DNA from: Egaibacter danicus
GTDB taxonomy: Bacteria; Pseudomonadota; Gammaproteobacteria; Burkholderiales; Burkholderiaceae_C
Assembly: GCA_016707075.1 (NCBI GenBank)
Contig: JADJII010000014.1
Location: 1 to 64,000, forward strand
Direction: 5' to 3'
Length of the DNA: 64,000 bases
This document shows positions 60,788-64,000 of the stretch, one piece after another. The position numbers were made by a program, and so were the translations under genes. Positions within the stretch are counted from its first letter, which is position 1. Each line of letters opens with the position of its first letter. The notes beneath the pieces are model-generated. The model saw only the letters and a list, made by a program, of their open reading frames with translations. It did not search any database and was not told the origin of the DNA.

Positions 60788-62416
60788 ATGACCGAATCCA
60801 CACTTTTGCCGGAATTGATTGCCCTGACCGCCGGTCGCACACCGAAAGCTATCGTACTGACCAGCGGTGACTCAAAGTTAAATTATGGTGAGTTGAGTGC
60901 CAAGGTCGACCAGTTTTCCTCAGGATTGATGCATTTGGGCATCGCACGTGGTGAACGGGTGGCCATTTATCTCGAAAAGCGTTTCGAAACCGTTATCGCC
61001 AGTTTTGGCGCACCTGCGGCCGGGGCGGTTTTTGTGCCAGTCAACCCTCTTCTCAAGCCGGATCAGGTGGCCTTTATTTTGCGGGACTGTAACGTGCGTG
61101 TGCTCGTCACTTCACCTGAGCGCCTGGCCTTGATGAAAGACGTGCTGGCGGAGTGCCACGACTTGCGCCATGTGGTGGTGACTGATCCTGTAGCGCATGC
61201 AGGCCAGGCAGATTTGGCTGTGACAGGGTATGTCCACGGGCCACTGGCATTTATCAGTTGGGGAGATCTGCTGAGCAGCCCCGCTCGCTTGGGGCACCGT
61301 GTAATTGATACAGACATGGCCGCAATCCTGTATACATCGGGTAGCACCGGCAAGCCCAAAGGGGTTGTGTTGTCGCATCGCAATATGGTGGCGGGTGCCA
61401 AAAGCGTGGCGTCTTATCTTGAGAACGGTCCCCAGGATACGTTGCTGGCCGCGTTGCCACTGTCATTTGATGCCGGGTTCAGCCAGCTCACAACGGCCTT
61501 TCATGCGGGTGCGAGAGTCGTGCTGTTGAACTACCTGATGCCGCGCGATGTGCTTAAAGCGATGGAGCGAGAGGGGGTGACCGGTCTGACGGCGGTGCCT
61601 CCGCTATACATTCAGCTGGCGCAGCTCGAATGGCCACCAGCCATCAATGACAGACTGCGCTATTTCGCCAATACCGGCGGACGTATGCCCAGAGAGACAC
61701 TGACATTGCTTCGTCAGCGGGCGCCCAAAGCCCGGCCCTTCCTGATGTATGGCCTGACGGAGGCTTTTCGTTCCACCTATCTCCCGCCAGAAGAGGTTGA
61801 CCGACGCCCGGACTCCATCGGCAAGGCCATTCCAAATGCTGAAATTCTGGTATTACGCGAAGACGGCTCGGCCTGCAGCCCGGAAGAGCCCGGCGAACTG
61901 GTGCATCGCGGTGCGCTGGTTGGCATGGGGTACTGGAACGATGGCGAGAAGACGGCCGAGCGTTACAAGTTGCTGGCCTCAGACGCGCCGGGTCGCCAGC
62001 CGGGCTTGCAGTTGCCCGAATATGCGGTTTTTTCCGGGGACACTGTGCGCATGGATGCAGAAGGGTTTTTGTACTTCATCGGCCGTCGCGATGAGATGAT
62101 GAAAACATCGGGCTACCGGGTCAGTCCGACAGAAGTCGAGGAAATTCTTTATGCCACACAAATGGTTGGGGAGTGTGTGGCCTTTGGAGTGGACCATCCA
62201 ACCTTGGGACACGCTATACATGTGATAGCTACTCACGCAGTTTCGACGGGGCCTGATGCCCTAAATGCCTTGATGTCTGAATGTAAGGCACGCATGCCAG
62301 CCTACATGGTTCCAGCAGGCATTGAATTCGTTGCCGGGCCGCTGCCGCGCAATCCGAATGGCAAAATTGACCGCAAACTGCTGTCGACCGAGTGGCTGGA
62401 GCGCCATTCTGGCTAG
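60788..62416 (+). CDS. Acyl-CoA ligase (AMP-forming), exosortase A system-associated
   Basis: 542-residue adenylate-forming enzyme. The P-loop ILYTSGSTGKPKGV, the A5 motif YGLTEAF, the A8 hinge FLYFIGRRDEMMKTSGYRVSP and the C-terminal catalytic Lys in NGKIDRK are intact. It probably activates an acyl or amino acid group for the adjacent ACP. A copy of the dispersed repeat (62213-62266) adds residues in VIATHAVSTGPDALNALM. About 56 bp separate it from the divergent ACP gene. Confidence 0.87.
   Translation: MTESTLLPELIALTAGRTPKAIVLTSGDSKLNYGELSAKVDQFSSGLMHLGIARGERVAIYLEKRFETVIASFGAPAAGAVFVPVNPLLKPDQVAFILRDCNVRVLVTSPERLALMKDVLAECHDLRHVVVTDPVAHAGQADLAVTGYVHGPLAFISWGDLLSSPARLGHRVIDTDMAAILYTSGSTGKPKGVVLSHRNMVAGAKSVASYLENGPQDTLLAALPLSFDAGFSQLTTAFHAGARVVLLNYLMPRDVLKAMEREGVTGLTAVPPLYIQLAQLEWPPAINDRLRYFANTGGRMPRETLTLLRQRAPKARPFLMYGLTEAFRSTYLPPEEVDRRPDSIGKAIPNAEILVLREDGSACSPEEPGELVHRGALVGMGYWNDGEKTAERYKLLASDAPGRQPGLQLPEYAVFSGDTVRMDAEGFLYFIGRRDEMMKTSGYRVSPTEVEEILYATQMVGECVAFGVDHPTLGHAIHVIATHAVSTGPDALNALMSECKARMPAYMVPAGIEFVAGPLPRNPNGKIDRKLLSTEWLERHSG
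62213..62266 (+). repeat. Dispersed ~57-bp repeat, copy D inside acyl-CoA ligase gene
   Basis: GCTATACATGTGATAGCTAC, then TCACGCAGTTTCGACGGGGC and CTGATGCCCTAAAT. The more degenerate right half still follows the pattern; it is translated in frame near the ligase C-terminus. Confidence 0.6.
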
Positions 62417-62455
62417 TCGTATCGGCGCGACTGAATTCAAAACCCAATCAAATCT

Positions 62456-63700
62456 ATGTCCGTCACAGAACGTCAATTGCCCGTGCATGCCCCTATGAAC
62501 CAATTCCCTGTGAAAAGCGGGGAACTGGTGATTGGGGGCGAAAGACTATCTACCCTTGCCGCCCGGGTGGGGCAGACGCCTTTTTATGCCTACGACCGGT
62601 CGCTCTTGCGTGCCCGGGTGGTACAACTACGTGGCGTGCTGCCCAAGGGGATCAAGCTGCACTATGCCATGAAGGCCAACCCGATGCCAGCGGTGGTGGG
62701 GCTAATGGCTGGCTTGGTCGACGGCATTGACGTGGCTTCGGCGGGTGAATTGAAGGTGGCTCTTGATGCTGGTGCTGACCCGCTTGAAGTCAGTTTTGCC
62801 GGCCCGGGAAAACGCGATGCCGAACTTCGACAGGCAGTCGCGTCGCGCGTATTGATCAACGTCGAATCGTTTCGCGAAGTGGCGGCGCTGGAGGTGATCT
62901 CTGGCGAGTTGAGTCTGCCCGCACGAGTTGCCGTGCGGGTTAACCCGGATTTTGAGCTCAAGGGTTCAGGCATGAAAATGGGTGGCGGGCCCAAGCAGTT
63001 TGGTGTAGATGCGGAGCAGATACCCGCACTGCTGGCTGATATCGGGCGTGCAGGATTGGCATTTGAGGGGTTTCACTTGTTTGCCGGGTCACAAAACCTG
63101 CGTCCTGAATCAATATGCGAAGCCCAGCTGAAATCCTACGAACTGGCGGTGCGGCTGGCGCAGGACGCACCCTTGCCAGTGAGGTTTCTGAATTTGGGCG
63201 GGGGATTTGGTATTCCCTACTTCCCGGGTGAGCAAAGGCTCGATTTGGCGCCTATTGGTGAGAATCTGGCACGGCTTTCCCAACGGGCGTTGAGTGAGCT
63301 TCCTGAGGCGTCTTTCGTAATTGAACTGGGTCGGTATCTGGTAGGCGAGGCAGGTGTTTACGTCGCCCGGGTGGTGGACAGGAAGATCTCACGTGGGCAG
63401 GTTTTCCTGGTTACCGACGGTGGCCTTCATCACCATCTATCAGCATCTGGCAACTTTGGCCAGGTGGTTCGCAAGAACTACCCCGTCATGATCGGGAACA
63501 AGGTAAATTCGACGCAAATGGAAACGTCATCTGTGGTCGGGCCTTTATGCACCCCTTTGGACCTTTTGGCTGATCGCATGAGTCTGCCTGTGGCAGAAAT
63601 CGGGGATCTGGCAGTGGTATTTCAATCTGGCGCGTATGGCGCGAGTGCCAGTCCGCAGGGATTTTTGGGGCATCCCGCCTGTGTCGAGGTTCTTGTTTAG
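62456..63700 (+). CDS. PLP-dependent decarboxylase, exosortase A system-associated
   Basis: 414-residue fold-type III (alanine racemase-like) decarboxylase related to diaminopimelate and ornithine decarboxylases. PLP lysine is Lys73 in HYAMKANP; LNLGGGFGIPYF is the phosphate loop and VVGPLCTPLDLL the C-terminal active-site region. It probably decarboxylates an amino acid, free or carrier-bound, in the exosortase A exopolysaccharide pathway. It follows the ligase by 39 bp. Confidence 0.86.
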   Translation: MSVTERQLPVHAPMNQFPVKSGELVIGGERLSTLAARVGQTPFYAYDRSLLRARVVQLRGVLPKGIKLHYAMKANPMPAVVGLMAGLVDGIDVASAGELKVALDAGADPLEVSFAGPGKRDAELRQAVASRVLINVESFREVAALEVISGELSLPARVAVRVNPDFELKGSGMKMGGGPKQFGVDAEQIPALLADIGRAGLAFEGFHLFAGSQNLRPESICEAQLKSYELAVRLAQDAPLPVRFLNLGGGFGIPYFPGEQRLDLAPIGENLARLSQRALSELPEASFVIELGRYLVGEAGVYVARVVDRKISRGQVFLVTDGGLHHHLSASGNFGQVVRKNYPVMIGNKVNSTQMETSSVVGPLCTPLDLLADRMSLPVAEIGDLAVVFQSGAYGASASPQGFLGHPACVEVLV

Positions 63701-63710
63701 GGGCGTACAC

Positions 63711-63911
63711 ATGAAGAATCTGCTGCTATGGATGGGACGATTGGCCGGCGCTGCAGGGCTCATGGTGTGTGTATTGTCAATTGGGCTGCGGGTATCAGGT
63801 CTGTACGTTTTTTTAGGCTTTGAATTGGGAACACTGTTTCAGGCCGGAACGTCTGGAATGATCGCAGGTTGCTTTTGTCTTCTGGCCGTCATGAAGACCG
63901 ATCCTGGGTAA
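63711..63911 (+). CDS. Small membrane protein at end of operon
   Basis: 66 residues with two hydrophobic helices (GRLAGAAGLMVCVLSIGLRV and GTSGMIAGCFCLLAVMK). Not recognised in detail. ATG 63711 is 10 bp after the decarboxylase stop (TAG); likely co-transcribed with it. An upstream extension is not expected. Confidence 0.6.
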   Translation: MKNLLLWMGRLAGAAGLMVCVLSIGLRVSGLYVFLGFELGTLFQAGTSGMIAGCFCLLAVMKTDPG

Positions 63912-63957
63912 CCACCTGAAGCAGCTGGCTTTGTTGCTGGTTTCGCCCAAGAGAGAA

Positions 63958-63977
63958 GCCGGTAGCGATTTACCGGC
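63958..63977 (+). other. Short hairpin after small membrane protein gene
   Basis: GCCGGTA (63958-63964) and TACCGGC (63971-63977) form a perfect 7-bp stem with a GCGATT loop. No T tract follows, so a terminator role is doubtful. Confidence 0.35.
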
Positions 63978-64000
63978 AGGTAGCATCAACCAGCTCCGGG

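Noticed and set aside
1..64000. tRNA, rRNA and CRISPR arrays
   Set aside because: Read through the intergenic regions by eye; no tRNA cloverleaf ending, rRNA segment or regularly spaced short repeats was recognised. A covariance-model scan would be decisive.

Overview
The window looks like the chromosome of a betaproteobacterium of the order Burkholderiales, most likely family Comamonadaceae (Rhodoferax/Polaromonas type). This is inferred from gene order and protein similarity recalled from those genomes, from the moderately high G+C content, from a double-length UvrA, and from a small dispersed repeat of a type I associate with that family. No search was run.

Region 1 (about 1-24 kb) is mostly catabolic. 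It is centred on leucine/isovalerate degradation: a MerR regulator (LiuR), isovaleryl-CoA dehydrogenase (LiuA), both methylcrotonyl-CoA carboxylase subunits (LiuB, LiuD) and HMG-CoA lyase (LiuE). Three near-identical perfect palindromes (1886-1905, 2381-2402, 14071-14094) lie before liuR, before the thioesterase-liuA pair and before liuB, and are very probably LiuR operators. Carbonic anhydrase (bicarbonate for the carboxylase), AceK (glyoxylate-bypass switch), a thiolase, a second acyl-CoA dehydrogenase, an acyl-CoA synthetase/acetyltransferase fusion and a glyoxylate reductase sit among them and fit the handling of acetyl-CoA made by the pathway. The methylglutaconyl-CoA hydratase (LiuC) is absent from the window. 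A deletion scar at about 9055-9744 joins remnants of a permease gene and a short-chain dehydrogenase gene.

Region 2 (24-40.6 kb) is core or housekeeping: a 1991-residue UvrA with four ATPase cassettes, a deacetylase, prfC with a phosphatase and an MFS transporter, then an S-adenosylhomocysteine (SAH) riboswitch controlling ahcY-tlyA-metF, a DMT transporter, a UDP-glucuronate epimerase-like enzyme and a low-molecular-weight tyrosine phosphatase.

Region 3 (40.6-55.5 kb) is accessory. A secreted LamG/FN3 protein contains a 1023-bp tandem repeat and is interrupted by frameshifts, several of them in homopolymers; one T8 tract separates the signal peptide from the mature protein. Next comes a type II secretion/type IV pilus hybrid locus: gspG-gspF on the minus strand, then three pseudopilins, a GspE ATPase, four small inner-membrane or platform proteins resembling PilM/N/O/P, and a lipoprotein secretin with a TPR-like N-terminus on the plus strand.

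Region 4 (55.5-64 kb) is part of an exosortase-A (PEP-CTERM)/exopolysaccharide cluster: acyl carrier protein, two exosortase-associated hydrolases, a TPR protein, a DegT-type aminotransferase (frameshifted) and a FemAB/GNAT-like protein (multiply broken) on the minus strand; a divergent acyl-CoA ligase, a PLP-dependent decarboxylase and a small membrane protein on the plus strand. The exosortase itself is outside the window. The hybrid secretion locus, the repeat protein beside it and the exosortase-associated genes are the most promising candidates for a poorly described surface/export system. The cluster of indels at 41-48 kb and 55.5-57.6 kb must first be separated from sequencing error.
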